A stretch of DNA of 64,000 nt from Leptospira saintgironsiae (lineage in GTDB: Bacteria; Spirochaetota; Leptospiria; Leptospirales; Leptospiraceae). How positions within the stretch are numbered: position 1 is the first letter of the stretch; each line of letters starts with the position of its first letter. The position numbers were made by a program, and so were the translations under genes. The notes below the pieces were generated by a model, which had not been told where the DNA came from, searched no databases, and saw only the letters and a list, made by a program, of their open reading frames with translations. The stretch spans positions 434,001-498,000 of the forward strand of contig NZ_NPDR01000002.1 in assembly GCF_002811765.1 (NCBI RefSeq), in the 5' to 3' direction. This document shows positions 54,089-62,717 of the stretch, piece after piece.

Positions 54089-54886
54089 TCAAATTTTTCG
54101 GCACACAAAATTCCAATAATTCGCCTTGGGAAAAATTTCCCAGGCCTCATAATCAGACCCAATTCCTAGAATTTCGAGGCCTGAATTTTGTAGTATCTTC
54201 GACCAAGTTTCGAGTGGATAAGCCCTATGATAATGCTCCTCCAACTCTGAAATTCCAGGTCCAGAAAATTCCAAACTAGTCTTTAAAACAGAAGTTTCCG
54301 GATCAAATTCATTCTTCCAAACGAGCTTTGTCTTCCCATGAGTCTCTTTTAGGACCTTATCCTGAAAATTTTTTCGAAAATTTTCAGAGGTGCTTACATC
54401 GAAAAAGAAGACCCCATTCTTCTCCAAGGCCGCTGAAACTTGGGCAAATACCCGAGATAGTTCTTCTTCTTTTTGGAAATAATTTAAAGTGTCATGTACT
54501 GAAAAAATTAGATCAAAAGACTGGTTCAATTTAGGAAAGGATAGAAGGTCTCCTAATTTACGGACCCCTCTAATTTGCTGAGAATCGGCGATTTGGAGCA
54601 TTTCAGGAGAATTATCGATTCCCCAAAGTTCTGTGGAAGAAGGTAGAAATTTCCAAATTTTGCAGGTTCCACAACCTAAATCTAATGCGATTTTTGGATG
54701 GATTTTTTGGGTTCCAATCTGGTAAGATTCCAAAATCATCTTCGCCCAGTCACGATAAGGTGCCCGTTTCATGACCCCGTCGTAAATGCTCGCAAACGCC
54801 GTATAAGGCCTTTTTTTGGGGATTGGAGAAATAATTCTTGATTTATTCCCCTGCTTACGAGTATTCCTATCCATTTGATGAGACAT
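54089..54886 (-). CDS. Class I SAM-dependent methyltransferase
   Basis: About 265 residues. SAM-binding motif I IALDLGCGTCKIWKFL, motif II LWGIDNSPEML, and LIFSVHDTLNYFQKEEEL follow the small-molecule methyltransferase pattern; the N-terminal segment PYTAFASIYDGVMKRAPYRDWAKMI (AxxYDxxM) is typical of the YqeM-like branch. Substrate unknown. ATG 54886 is preferred to the TTG at 54895. It is divergent from the SpiroCoCo gene with only about 50 bases between the starts. The N-terminus is unusually basic (NTRKQGNKSR). Confidence 0.85.
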   Translation of the reverse strand: MSHQMDRNTRKQGNKSRIISPIPKKRPYTAFASIYDGVMKRAPYRDWAKMILESYQIGTQKIHPKIALDLGCGTCKIWKFLPSSTELWGIDNSPEMLQIADSQQIRGVRKLGDLLSFPKLNQSFDLIFSVHDTLNYFQKEEELSRVFAQVSAALEKNGVFFFDVSTSENFRKNFQDKVLKETHGKTKLVWKNEFDPETSVLKTSLEFSGPGISELEEHYHRAYPLETWSKILQNSGLEILGIGSDYEAWEIFPKANYWNFVCRKI

Positions 54887-54936
54887 AATTCTCAAGGAGG
54901 AGATTTCCTTCCGAGAATTTCTTTGAAACTCTAAGT

Positions 54937-57900
54937 ATGGGCCTAGAACTTCTTTTACCCTTTTTAGCCAGTGTAGGCATTACTATCCTCCTTCGCAGGA
55001 TGGACAAGTCGAATTATAAGCTCAGCCAAATCAAAAGATATACTGGCAAACTCCAGGAAGAATTACAAGAGATTGCCCTGGAAAAAATCCAATCCGTAAA
55101 AGATTCTGGAATAGAACTGGAGATCAGTTTAAAACAAACTAGAAAACTTGCGGAAGAGGTAAGAGGCCTTAACGATGAATCCAGACAATTGCTGGATACA
55201 ATTCGTTCCAATAGAGATTTTTTAAACGCAGTTACATTAGATTTAAAAGAAGTAGTTCATCTTTCTTCTGATATTCGCCAAGAATCTCAATCCATCCAAG
55301 ACGGATTACAAAGATTGGAGATCGGCAAAAAAGAAGTGCATGGGATCGGAAATCATATCCAAGAACTTCGTTCCGAGGCAGAAGTTCTGCTCGAAGCATT
55401 CCAAGAAAAACTTAATTTCCGTTCTGATGATATTCTACAATCACTCGCTTCTAAAATTGTAGAGTTAGAAGGATTATTAGAAGTTAAGGCGGACAGGATT
55501 GAATCCGGTTTAGAAGAATTGGGAGAAGCTTTCCGCCAAAGATTAGAAGCCCAAACAAAGTCATTATATCATGAAACCGTAGGCAAAGTAGATAATGCTC
55601 GCGAAGAAGTTCAGTCTCTTCTTGAATCAGTAAAAGTAAAAGAAGAAGATATAGATGCGAGAACAGATCGTATGCAGACTGCATTCTTATCTGTATCCGA
55701 AAAAATTGATCGATTAGAAACTAGAGTGGATGAGAAGGCAGAACTTGCGGATCGTAAGTTAGAAGAGACCTTCTCCCACAATGAATCAGTCATTCGCCAA
55801 AAATACGATCAAGTATTAGAACAAGTAGTTCATTCTAAAGAAGCATTCTTAAACGGAGTTCGTATAGAGATCGAGGCAATTCGTAAAGAAATAGAAGGAA
55901 TGAGCCTCGAAACCTTAACTAGACGAGACGAGATCTTAAACGAGACTAGACGCCAAGCAGAAGGGATCAACGACTCCATCAATATCTTCCAAGAAAAATA
56001 TCTGGAAGCAGAGAACAAATTACTCAAACAAGCAGATTCCCGCAAAGCGGATCTGATGCGTCAGATAGATTCCTTCGAAGACGAATTCAATCGTATTTCC
56101 AGCAGTTTAAGAATAGAAGCAGAAGATTTGAGAAAGGAAATTCTTTCCGGACTGAAAGAATTCCATTCCGCTTTAGAATCTTCTCGTTCAGAAGAAGAAA
56201 GAAAATCTAAACTTAAACTAGACCAAATCAGAGAGTCTTTGGAAGAAGAACTAAAAGTTCTTCAATCTTCTCAGGCAGAAAAATTCCGTGCAGACTGGGA
56301 AACTATTAAAGAAAATGTTAAGGATTATTCTTCTCAAATTTCTACTCGAATGAAAGAGATAGAGGTTTCAGTTAAAGATCTGAAAGTTTCTTTAGAAGAA
56401 GAAGTAGGGGCATTACATGCTTCTCATTCGGATCGTTTCCGTTCTGAATGGGATTCTATTAGAGAAAATGTAAAAATTTTCGACGTCCAGGTTTCTACTC
56501 GGATGAAAGAAATGGATTCTTATGTAAAAGATATCCGAGAAGCCTTAGAAGGAACCGCAGGGGATATTCTTGCAGAAGCAGAATCTAAGGTAAGCGAGAT
56601 CGGTCTTTCTATCGAAGACGAGTTCCGTAAAATGGACAGAAGATTCGAACATTTCTCTCGTTCTTGGGAAGAAGATGTACAATCCCAGAAAAACCATACC
56701 ATGGATGCAATCCGTGGATTAGAAGAAAGACTGGGACAGATCCATTTTAAAGGCGCAGAATATTTGGAAGAATTTTCCAAATCATACGCAGAACAAAAAG
56801 ATAAGATCGAAGAATTTGTATCTAAATATAAGGCTAACTTCCAGAAAGAGGGAGAAGAGGTCAGAGAGGATCTTGTTTCTCGTTTCAAAGACCTGAAAGC
56901 CGAAGCGATTACTAATGTAGAGAACGTAAAAGTGGAATATTCTGCTGCTGGAGAAAGATTTGAAAATCTTCTGCGCAAGAATGAAAAACTTTTAGAAATG
57001 CAAGCGGAGAAGATCCGTACTTCTACCGAATCCCAACTCGAAAAAGCTGGAGAGCAGGCAAGAGTTGTTCTAGATAAACTGAAAGAATCCGGCCAAGACT
57101 TCTTCGAAAGACAGGAAGAAAAAATAGATCGTCTGAACGATACTATCGATTCCAAGATCAACAGACAATTGTCTGCGCTCTTGGACAAAGGCCAAATTCA
57201 ATTAAGTCAATTGGAAGAAAGAATCGCAAAACATTTAGCGGACGTAAAACGACATCTGGAAGAAGCTTTAGATTCAGGGATCAAAGAAAGCGAAAGCCAG
57301 ATGAAGGAATTCCAGAATCAGGTAAAATACCTACTGAAAGAAACTGAAGAATCTTCAGAAGAATTCCTAAAAACAGGAAGAGAAGAATTCCAGAAGGCAC
57401 AAAAAGAATATCGTGTACTTCAAATCGATCTTCGCAAAGATCTATCAGAGATCCAAGATGCAAAACGTTCTCTATTCTCCGAATTAGAAGAAGAAGCAGA
57501 AAAATTGCGTTCTTCCGTGGATGATATATCTGAAAGGATACAGGATGCAGAAAAACGTTCTGCACTCTTTTTGGATGTAAAAGAAATTATAGAACGTTCC
57601 GAAGAATTTGTCTCCGAGATGAGAGAAGCTCTGGAAGATGCAAACCATACTGAAAAAACGTATGAAGATCTGGATCAGAATTTAGTTCGGATCAAAAAAG
57701 TACAAGAAGAACTGGAGACACGTATCTCTCAGGCGGAAGAAAGAAGTTCAGAAATTCTTTCTATAGAAGAAAAAGCAGAAGTTTTAAAAGAAGAATTCGA
57801 AAGGATCATGGAAGAATCTTCTCAGTGGAACGATACTCATCGCAAACTTGTAGAGGCAGGCGAGAGGGCATTCGAAATGGAGTCCCGTTTCTTGGATCTG

Positions 57901-58518
57901 GAAGATCGTTTGGGTAGAGTTGTATCCGTTAGAGAAGAGATCAAATCATTAGATCAAGATAGCCAAACCCATAAAGAGAATTCATTCAAATTAGCTCAGA
58001 AGATACGCGAGATGGAAAAAGAAATCTCCGTAATCGAAGCAAGAGAAAGAGAAGTCGCAGAAACTCTTAGAAAAACTGACGACAGACTAGAAGGTCTTGC
58101 TGGCAGAAAAGAAGAGATACTTTCTGTAGAAGCTAAGTTTGATAAGATAGAAGACCTAATGTCAGAGTTAGGAGAGCGCCATAAACAGATCAGCACTCTT
58201 CAACAAAGATTAGATGATATGAAAGAAGGTGCATTATCTGTTAAGGATGACCTAGAAGGTCTACTTTCCGAAGCAGAAGACACCTTCGAAAAACTTTCTA
58301 CATTCATGGATGTGGTCCAAACCAATATGTCTAAGACCGGAGGGGGAAAATCCGGTAAGACCCAAGGTCAAGACCCCTTAGTAACTAGAAAGAAAGCAAC
58401 AGTGTTGAATTTATTTCATAATTTTCATTGGCAACCAGAGACCATCGCTGAAAAATTAGGGCTCGAAACTTCTTTGGTCCAAACTATCATTCAAAACGAG
58501 ACGGTGAAAAAGGGATGA
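54937..58518 (+). CDS. SpiroCoCo-type giant coiled-coil protein
   Basis: 1193 residues. A short hydrophobic N-terminal segment (GLELLLPFLASVGITILLRR) may anchor it to the membrane. Residues 20-1130 are almost continuous heptad coiled coil, rich in Glu, Lys, Ser and Arg. A 51-residue unit is repeated in tandem at about residues 445-495 and 496-546 (FRxxWxxIxENVKxxxxQxSTRMKEM). The C-terminal end (FHNFHWQPETIAEKLGLETSLVQTII) looks like a small helix-turn-helix, as in DUF6115. The plan matches the spirochaete SpiroCoCo family as I recall it, probably a cytoskeletal or envelope filament. The histone gene follows in 280 bases. Confidence 0.82.
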   Translation: MGLELLLPFLASVGITILLRRMDKSNYKLSQIKRYTGKLQEELQEIALEKIQSVKDSGIELEISLKQTRKLAEEVRGLNDESRQLLDTIRSNRDFLNAVTLDLKEVVHLSSDIRQESQSIQDGLQRLEIGKKEVHGIGNHIQELRSEAEVLLEAFQEKLNFRSDDILQSLASKIVELEGLLEVKADRIESGLEELGEAFRQRLEAQTKSLYHETVGKVDNAREEVQSLLESVKVKEEDIDARTDRMQTAFLSVSEKIDRLETRVDEKAELADRKLEETFSHNESVIRQKYDQVLEQVVHSKEAFLNGVRIEIEAIRKEIEGMSLETLTRRDEILNETRRQAEGINDSINIFQEKYLEAENKLLKQADSRKADLMRQIDSFEDEFNRISSSLRIEAEDLRKEILSGLKEFHSALESSRSEEERKSKLKLDQIRESLEEELKVLQSSQAEKFRADWETIKENVKDYSSQISTRMKEIEVSVKDLKVSLEEEVGALHASHSDRFRSEWDSIRENVKIFDVQVSTRMKEMDSYVKDIREALEGTAGDILAEAESKVSEIGLSIEDEFRKMDRRFEHFSRSWEEDVQSQKNHTMDAIRGLEERLGQIHFKGAEYLEEFSKSYAEQKDKIEEFVSKYKANFQKEGEEVREDLVSRFKDLKAEAITNVENVKVEYSAAGERFENLLRKNEKLLEMQAEKIRTSTESQLEKAGEQARVVLDKLKESGQDFFERQEEKIDRLNDTIDSKINRQLSALLDKGQIQLSQLEERIAKHLADVKRHLEEALDSGIKESESQMKEFQNQVKYLLKETEESSEEFLKTGREEFQKAQKEYRVLQIDLRKDLSEIQDAKRSLFSELEEEAEKLRSSVDDISERIQDAEKRSALFLDVKEIIERSEEFVSEMREALEDANHTEKTYEDLDQNLVRIKKVQEELETRISQAEERSSEILSIEEKAEVLKEEFERIMEESSQWNDTHRKLVEAGERAFEMESRFLDLEDRLGRVVSVREEIKSLDQDSQTHKENSFKLAQKIREMEKEISVIEAREREVAETLRKTDDRLEGLAGRKEEILSVEAKFDKIEDLMSELGERHKQISTLQQRLDDMKEGALSVKDDLEGLLSEAEDTFEKLSTFMDVVQTNMSKTGGGKSGKTQGQDPLVTRKKATVLNLFHNFHWQPETIAEKLGLETSLVQTIIQNETVKKG
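56269..56574 (+). repeat. Tandem 51-codon internal duplication in the coiled-coil gene
   Basis: Two adjacent 153-base units (56269-56421 and 56422-56574) encode FRADWETIKENVK... STRMKEIEVSVKDL and FRSEWDSIRENVK... STRMKEMDSYVKDI. The protein match is strong while the DNA has diverged, so the duplication is old and kept in register. Confidence 0.75.
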
Positions 58519-58797
58519 TTTTTTTCTTGACCCGAATGTTTTCCCCCAATATGTCTCGTTCCCACTTGTATTATACGACATGCAAAAAATTTCATAGGGA
58601 GAACCTTTCGTTTTTAACAAAAAACTGAAATTGTAGGGTAGCATTCCGAAAATGATTCCTTTTTTCGAGGCATCTGGAAACGTATCACAGTAAATTTGAC
58701 ACGTTCCGGCAAAGTCTCGGGATGGAATAAGGAGATGCTCCCAAAGCTCGTTCGTATGGTACAAAAAAAGAAAACTACTGTTAAGAGGAAGAATTCC

Positions 58798-58989
58798 ATG
58801 GCTCAAAGCGCTGAAAAGGATACCCTCATCGTCGCAAGCAAGGTAAAAGCTTATATCAAATCTAAAGGCTTTATGACTTCCGGAGACGCGGTCGATGGCT
58901 TGAATGAAAAGTTATACGGACTGATCGACGATGCTTTAAAACGTACCGAGGCGAACAAACGCACTACGGTAAGACCAACCGACTTCTAA
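58798..58989 (+). CDS. Bacterial histone (single histone fold)
   Basis: 63 residues from ATG 58798, with AGAGGAAG about 8 bases upstream. It aligns without gaps over most of its length with an archaeal histone: helix 1 LIVASKVKAYIKSKG, loop with TSGDAV, long helix 2 VDGLNEKLYGLIDDALKRTEANK, and loop 2/helix 3 RTTVRPTDF, equivalent to archaeal RKTIKAEDI with the Arg-Asp clamp kept. It ends right there, so helix 3 is shorter than in archaeal proteins, as reported for bacterial histones. In-frame upstream Met codons (58756, 58735) would add a Lys-rich tail (KKKTTVKRK). It would bind and shape DNA. map follows after 7 bases. Confidence 0.85.
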   Translation: MAQSAEKDTLIVASKVKAYIKSKGFMTSGDAVDGLNEKLYGLIDDALKRTEANKRTTVRPTDF

Positions 58990-58996
58990 TCCATTC

Positions 58997-59752
58997 TTGA
59001 TCTACATCAAGAACAAGACTGAAATCGAGAAAATGAGGGCGGCGGGCAAATTAGCCGCCGCGCTTCTTGACTATATATCCGGGTTTATTCAACCAGGTAT
59101 AAGTACTCTTGCGATCAATGATCTCTGCGAAGAGTTCACTAAGAAAAATGGAGGCAAGTCGGCTCCATTAGGTTACAAGGGTTTTCCGAAATCAGTATGT
59201 ACTTCTATCAATGAAGTCGTTTGCCACGGCATACCAAAGGCAATCGATGTTCTGAAAGAAGGAGATATAGTCAACGTAGACGTTACTCCTATCGTAGATG
59301 GATATCATGGAGATAGTTCTCGTACTTTTATCGTAGGTGGTAAAACTTCTCCGGAAGTAGAACGTCTCGTAAAAGATGCAGAACGTGCCATGTGGATTGG
59401 GATAGAGCAGGTAAAACCTGGAAATCGTGTTAGCGATATTGCAAATGCGATCGATGACTATCTAACTCCTAAAGGATACGGGATCGTTAAAGATCTAATG
59501 GGCCACGGAATAGGAAGAGGTTTCCATGAAGAACCTCAAATCCCTCATTACCGTTCCGGCCGTAAACTCGCCAAATTAGAACCTGGAATGACATTCACTA
59601 TAGAACCAATGGTGAATTTAGGAACCTGGGAAGTGATTTTTTCTAAAAAGGATGGTTGGACTGTGACCACAAGGGACGGAAAATGGTCCGCTCAGTTCGA
59701 ACATACCATTCTAGTCACTGAAAAAGGCTATGAAATTTTAACCCAAGCATAG
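58997..59752 (+). CDS. map: Methionine aminopeptidase, type I
   Basis: Removes the initiator Met from new proteins. 251 residues, pita-bread fold. Metal ligands are all present: Asp in VNVDVTPIVDGYHGDSSRTF (two), His in LMGHGIGRGFHEEP, Glu in MTFTIEPMV, and Glu in SAQFEHTILVT. The substrate-side His is in INEVVCHGIP. TTG 58997 is the predicted start, 7 bases after the histone stop, so the two are likely co-transcribed. No N-terminal zinc-finger extension. Confidence 0.96.
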   Translation: MIYIKNKTEIEKMRAAGKLAAALLDYISGFIQPGISTLAINDLCEEFTKKNGGKSAPLGYKGFPKSVCTSINEVVCHGIPKAIDVLKEGDIVNVDVTPIVDGYHGDSSRTFIVGGKTSPEVERLVKDAERAMWIGIEQVKPGNRVSDIANAIDDYLTPKGYGIVKDLMGHGIGRGFHEEPQIPHYRSGRKLAKLEPGMTFTIEPMVNLGTWEVIFSKKDGWTVTTRDGKWSAQFEHTILVTEKGYEILTQA

Positions 59753-59765
59753 TAATCTGTCGTGC

Positions 59766-60689
59766 ATGGATTTCGTTTGGAAATATATTTCTTTACTAGG
59801 TAAGGATCTCGCCTTTTTCGTTTTAGGCTTCTTAGTCTTTTACATCGGCAAAAAACTCAAGGACTGGACGGAACCTCGTAAGTTAGACGAGGAATTAGTA
59901 AAATCCGATAATAGCGCGCTCGCATTGAGCTTATCTGGTTATTATATCGGGGTCATAATATTATTTATCACCATAGTTTCTCACCCTGGAGAAAAAGGAG
60001 ACTTGGTTGGAGATCTTTTCCAAGTATCTTCATTTTCTATCTTAGGAGTTGTACTTCTTCTTCTCTCCCAAAAGATAAACGATGGATTGATTTTGGGTGG
60101 AATAGACGCAATCGAAGAGATCTATGAAAAAAGAAATCTAGCGGTTGCTTCCGTTTTATTCGGAGGAACAATCGCGAGTTCCTTTTTTATTGCAGCTGCA
60201 TTGAATGGGGATATAGGAGAGAAGGTCTTTCCTCAAGGATTAGGAATTGCAGTTTCTCCACTTGTTGAAAAAACAATCGTAGGATCTATTATCTCTGTGA
60301 TCTTCTTCTCTATTGGACAGATAGGGATGATCTTATTCTCAGTTTATTATAAACTTTGGATACCTTATAAACTAAGATTAGAGTTAGAGGAAAAACAGAA
60401 CCTTGCTGCAGGAACAGCATTTGCAGGAGCATTACTTGCAATCGGAATTTTACTTACCAGAGCATTGTTTAGAGAATTTGAATCCTTATACCAAACAGGG
60501 ATCTTATTACTCTTAGATCTTGGACTTGCATTTATAATCATTCCTATTTTACATTTTTTTGCGGATTGGGTCGTGCTTCCTGGTTCCACATTAAAGGAAG
60601 AAATAGAAAGGGATCAGAATTTCGGGGCAGGACTTTTGGAAGCAGTGGTGCTTGTGTCCTTCTCTGCTATTATATTTTTTGCAGTTTGA
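59766..60689 (+). CDS. DUF350-family membrane protein
   Basis: 307 residues with about eight helices in two related halves. Each half shows the DUF350 pattern: NSALALSLSGYYIGVIILFITIV in the first, NLAAGTAFAGALLAIGILLTRAL in the second, with Asn-x-Ala-x-x-x-x-x-x-G conserved in each helix. Function of DUF350 proteins is unknown; some are found near potential ion or stress systems. It follows map by 13 bases on the same strand and is convergent with the next gene, stops one base apart. Confidence 0.83.
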   Translation: MDFVWKYISLLGKDLAFFVLGFLVFYIGKKLKDWTEPRKLDEELVKSDNSALALSLSGYYIGVIILFITIVSHPGEKGDLVGDLFQVSSFSILGVVLLLLSQKINDGLILGGIDAIEEIYEKRNLAVASVLFGGTIASSFFIAAALNGDIGEKVFPQGLGIAVSPLVEKTIVGSIISVIFFSIGQIGMILFSVYYKLWIPYKLRLELEEKQNLAAGTAFAGALLAIGILLTRALFREFESLYQTGILLLLDLGLAFIIIPILHFFADWVVLPGSTLKEEIERDQNFGAGLLEAVVLVSFSAIIFFAV

Positions 60690-60690
60690 A

Positions 60691-61053
60691 TTAGAATAAA
60701 TCTTTAGAAGAGTATAATTTCCATTCAAGATGATATACTTTTTTGATCCCGAAATCACAAGCTGCTTGTAAAATCATTTTTTCATCCGATTCTTGGGATA
60801 GGATAGAATAAGCATCAGTAAGATCTGAAACGATCTCAGCAAAAATGTATTTATGAGTAGGTAAGAAGGGAGAAAGTCCTCTCTCTTCAAATCCTCGTAG
60901 CGCTCCTAAAAGTCCTGCGAGTAAAATCCTACCGAGCGGTCTTGCTCTTTCTTTTGGGAGATCTAAGCCGGCTTCTTTTGCTGCGACTAAAAGTTCCTGG
61001 AGTGGAATTCCTCCGGATAAAGAATATAAGGATGTTTCTTCTCCTTCCTGCAT
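60691..61053 (-). CDS. Hypothetical protein, 120 residues
   Basis: A soluble, helical protein with no signal peptide or membrane helix (GGIPLQELLVAAKEAGLDLPKERARPLGRILLAGLLGALRGFEERGLSPF). No motif is recognised. It is divergent from queG, with only about 16 bases between the starts, and convergent with the DUF350 gene. The good codon pattern and tight fit between neighbours support it as a gene; nothing indicates its role. Confidence 0.6.
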   Translation of the reverse strand: MQEGEETSLYSLSGGIPLQELLVAAKEAGLDLPKERARPLGRILLAGLLGALRGFEERGLSPFLPTHKYIFAEIVSDLTDAYSILSQESDEKMILQAACDFGIKKVYHLEWKLYSSKDLF

Positions 61054-61069
61054 AAAGAAAGAATAAGAT

Positions 61070-62008
61070 ATGCTTCTCGAAAGTAAAGAACTTCTGGATG
61101 AACTAAAAGATATCGCAGAGATGAATGGGTTCCAATTATTCGGAGTGGGCCCGGCATCTGTTCCGTCTGGAGATAAGGAGAATATTCTTCATTGGGTTGG
61201 AGAAGGTCGTCATGGAAATATGGATTGGTATCCAAAAAACATGAATCTCCGACTCGAGTTAGAAGGACTTGGGTTCAAACCTGAATCTGTAATTGCGTTG
61301 GGTGCATTATATAATGATCCTGAATATGAAAACTTGGATCTACCGTATCGTTTTTCCAGATATGCGATGGGAGAAGATTATCATTCTGTTCTTCGTAAAA
61401 AAGCTTCTGGCTTATTAGAATTTTTAAAGAAGAAGTTTCCGAATCAAAAATTCAGACAGGGAGTGGACTCTCTTCCTGTACCTGAAAAAATTTTAGCAAG
61501 AGAAGCAGGCCTCGGTTGGATCGGAAAAAATACAAATCTAATCCATGAAGAATACGGATCCTTTTTCTTTATTAGTTTAATTTTTACGGACCTTCCTCTC
61601 AGTTTTGTTTCCATCCAAGCAAAAGACAGATGTGGAACTTGCAGGGCTTGTATAGATTCCTGTCCAACCGGTGCATTGGAGCCTTACAAAATTGATGCCC
61701 GAAAATGTATCTCTTATAAAACGATAGAAGATAGATCTGAGAATGTGGACTCATTACATGGCTGGATATACGGCTGTGATATTTGCCAAGAAATCTGTCC
61801 TTGGAATGGAGTCAAAGCACGTAAGAAGGGATGGAAAACAGAGATAGGTGAATTTAAGATCCGAGATCTATTCAAAAAAGAAAATCTCTCGGATCTGGAT
61901 GAGAAAGAATTCAAAATGTATTTTCAGGACTCTGCAGTGAGTAGGATCTCTTACAAACAGATGAAAAGAAATTTAAGTGTTTGGGAAAGAGATTCTTCCA
62001 AATCTTGA
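61070..62008 (+). CDS. queG: Epoxyqueuosine reductase
   Basis: Last step of queuosine synthesis in tRNA: cobalamin- and Fe-S-dependent reduction of epoxyqueuosine. 312 residues. Two 4Fe-4S motifs are intact: CGTCRACIDSCPTGAL and CDICQEICPWN, the latter preceded by CISYKTIEDRSE. The substrate-site ARMAGLGWIGKNTNL segment is present as AREAGLGWIGKNTNLI with the family's Asp-Tyr-His region (GEDYHSVLRKK). No C-terminal HEAT repeats (short form). Its last 36 bases overlap the 3' end of the convergent Pr6Pr-type gene. Confidence 0.95.
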   Translation: MLLESKELLDELKDIAEMNGFQLFGVGPASVPSGDKENILHWVGEGRHGNMDWYPKNMNLRLELEGLGFKPESVIALGALYNDPEYENLDLPYRFSRYAMGEDYHSVLRKKASGLLEFLKKKFPNQKFRQGVDSLPVPEKILAREAGLGWIGKNTNLIHEEYGSFFFISLIFTDLPLSFVSIQAKDRCGTCRACIDSCPTGALEPYKIDARKCISYKTIEDRSENVDSLHGWIYGCDICQEICPWNGVKARKKGWKTEIGEFKIRDLFKKENLSDLDEKEFKMYFQDSAVSRISYKQMKRNLSVWERDSSKS

Positions 62009-62668
62009 AGACAGAAGTTTATCTATTAACGCTAAAAATCCTGCGATCAATAAAAACAAAACGAAAATCCCTACAATATTTATCATAACTCCTGAATAAC
62101 CTAAACGGGGAACATCCATAATATTATAAGGATACCATTCCATAATGGCACCTCTTGCCAAAGTGAATATTGCATAAGCTATCGGAAGAATAGCAGCTAA
62201 TAATACTCTGCGAAGAGTTACAGTTTTTGCAGGTCCAAATATGATCCAACCGACCACCGCAATTATGGGAGCGATATCATGTTCTAAGTGACTTGCAGTG
62301 TCCGCAATAATATCGTTCTTTGGAACGGTTTGAAGTACGAAGTTAAAAACGATCCCAGTGATCGTAATATCTATTATTCCAATCAAACGCCAAATATGAA
62401 AATTAGAAGAAGTGCGCTCTAAATTTAATGTTAGAAGGAGTGTAGTAAGCCCTAAGATTAAGTTGGACTGAGTTGTAAAAAATGAAAATTGATTTAGTAA
62501 ACTATCAAATCCTGGGCCGAATGTACGAGTAAAACCTGCGTTTGGCGGAAGAGAGGATTGATGATGATAGGCATACCAAAGTTCTAATAGAACTCCTACA
62601 AAACAAATAAGAGCAGTGGAAGCGAATACTAAGCGGGCCAGAGTGAAATTGAGTTTAGAAGTTTGCAT
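61973..62668 (-). CDS. Pr6Pr-type membrane protein
   Basis: 231 residues with six hydrophobic helices. Signature stretches: FSFFTTQSNLILGLTTLLL (the F-T-x-Q-S-N motif of the family), HDIAPIIAVVGWIIFGP, and LARGAIMEWYPYNIMDVPRLGYSGVMINIVGIF. These match the Pr6Pr/FAR-17a-AIG1-like group, which may be membrane hydrolases or metabolic proteins; function in bacteria is not known. It overlaps the end of queG by 36 bases, tail to tail. The AraC-type pseudogene lies directly upstream on the same strand. Confidence 0.75.
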   Translation of the reverse strand: MQTSKLNFTLARLVFASTALICFVGVLLELWYAYHHQSSLPPNAGFTRTFGPGFDSLLNQFSFFTTQSNLILGLTTLLLTLNLERTSSNFHIWRLIGIIDITITGIVFNFVLQTVPKNDIIADTASHLEHDIAPIIAVVGWIIFGPAKTVTLRRVLLAAILPIAYAIFTLARGAIMEWYPYNIMDVPRLGYSGVMINIVGIFVLFLLIAGFLALIDKLLSSRFGRISFPNT

Positions 62669-62717
62669 TTGATTATATCTCAGTTCAGAAAAACAGATCG
62701 CTGGATTTTTATGAGTT

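Noticed and set aside
56520..57188. 222-codon open frame on the minus strand
   Set aside because: Shadow of the coiled-coil gene; its Ser/Phe/Leu-rich composition is the complement of Glu/Lys codons, and the plus-strand protein is clearly real.
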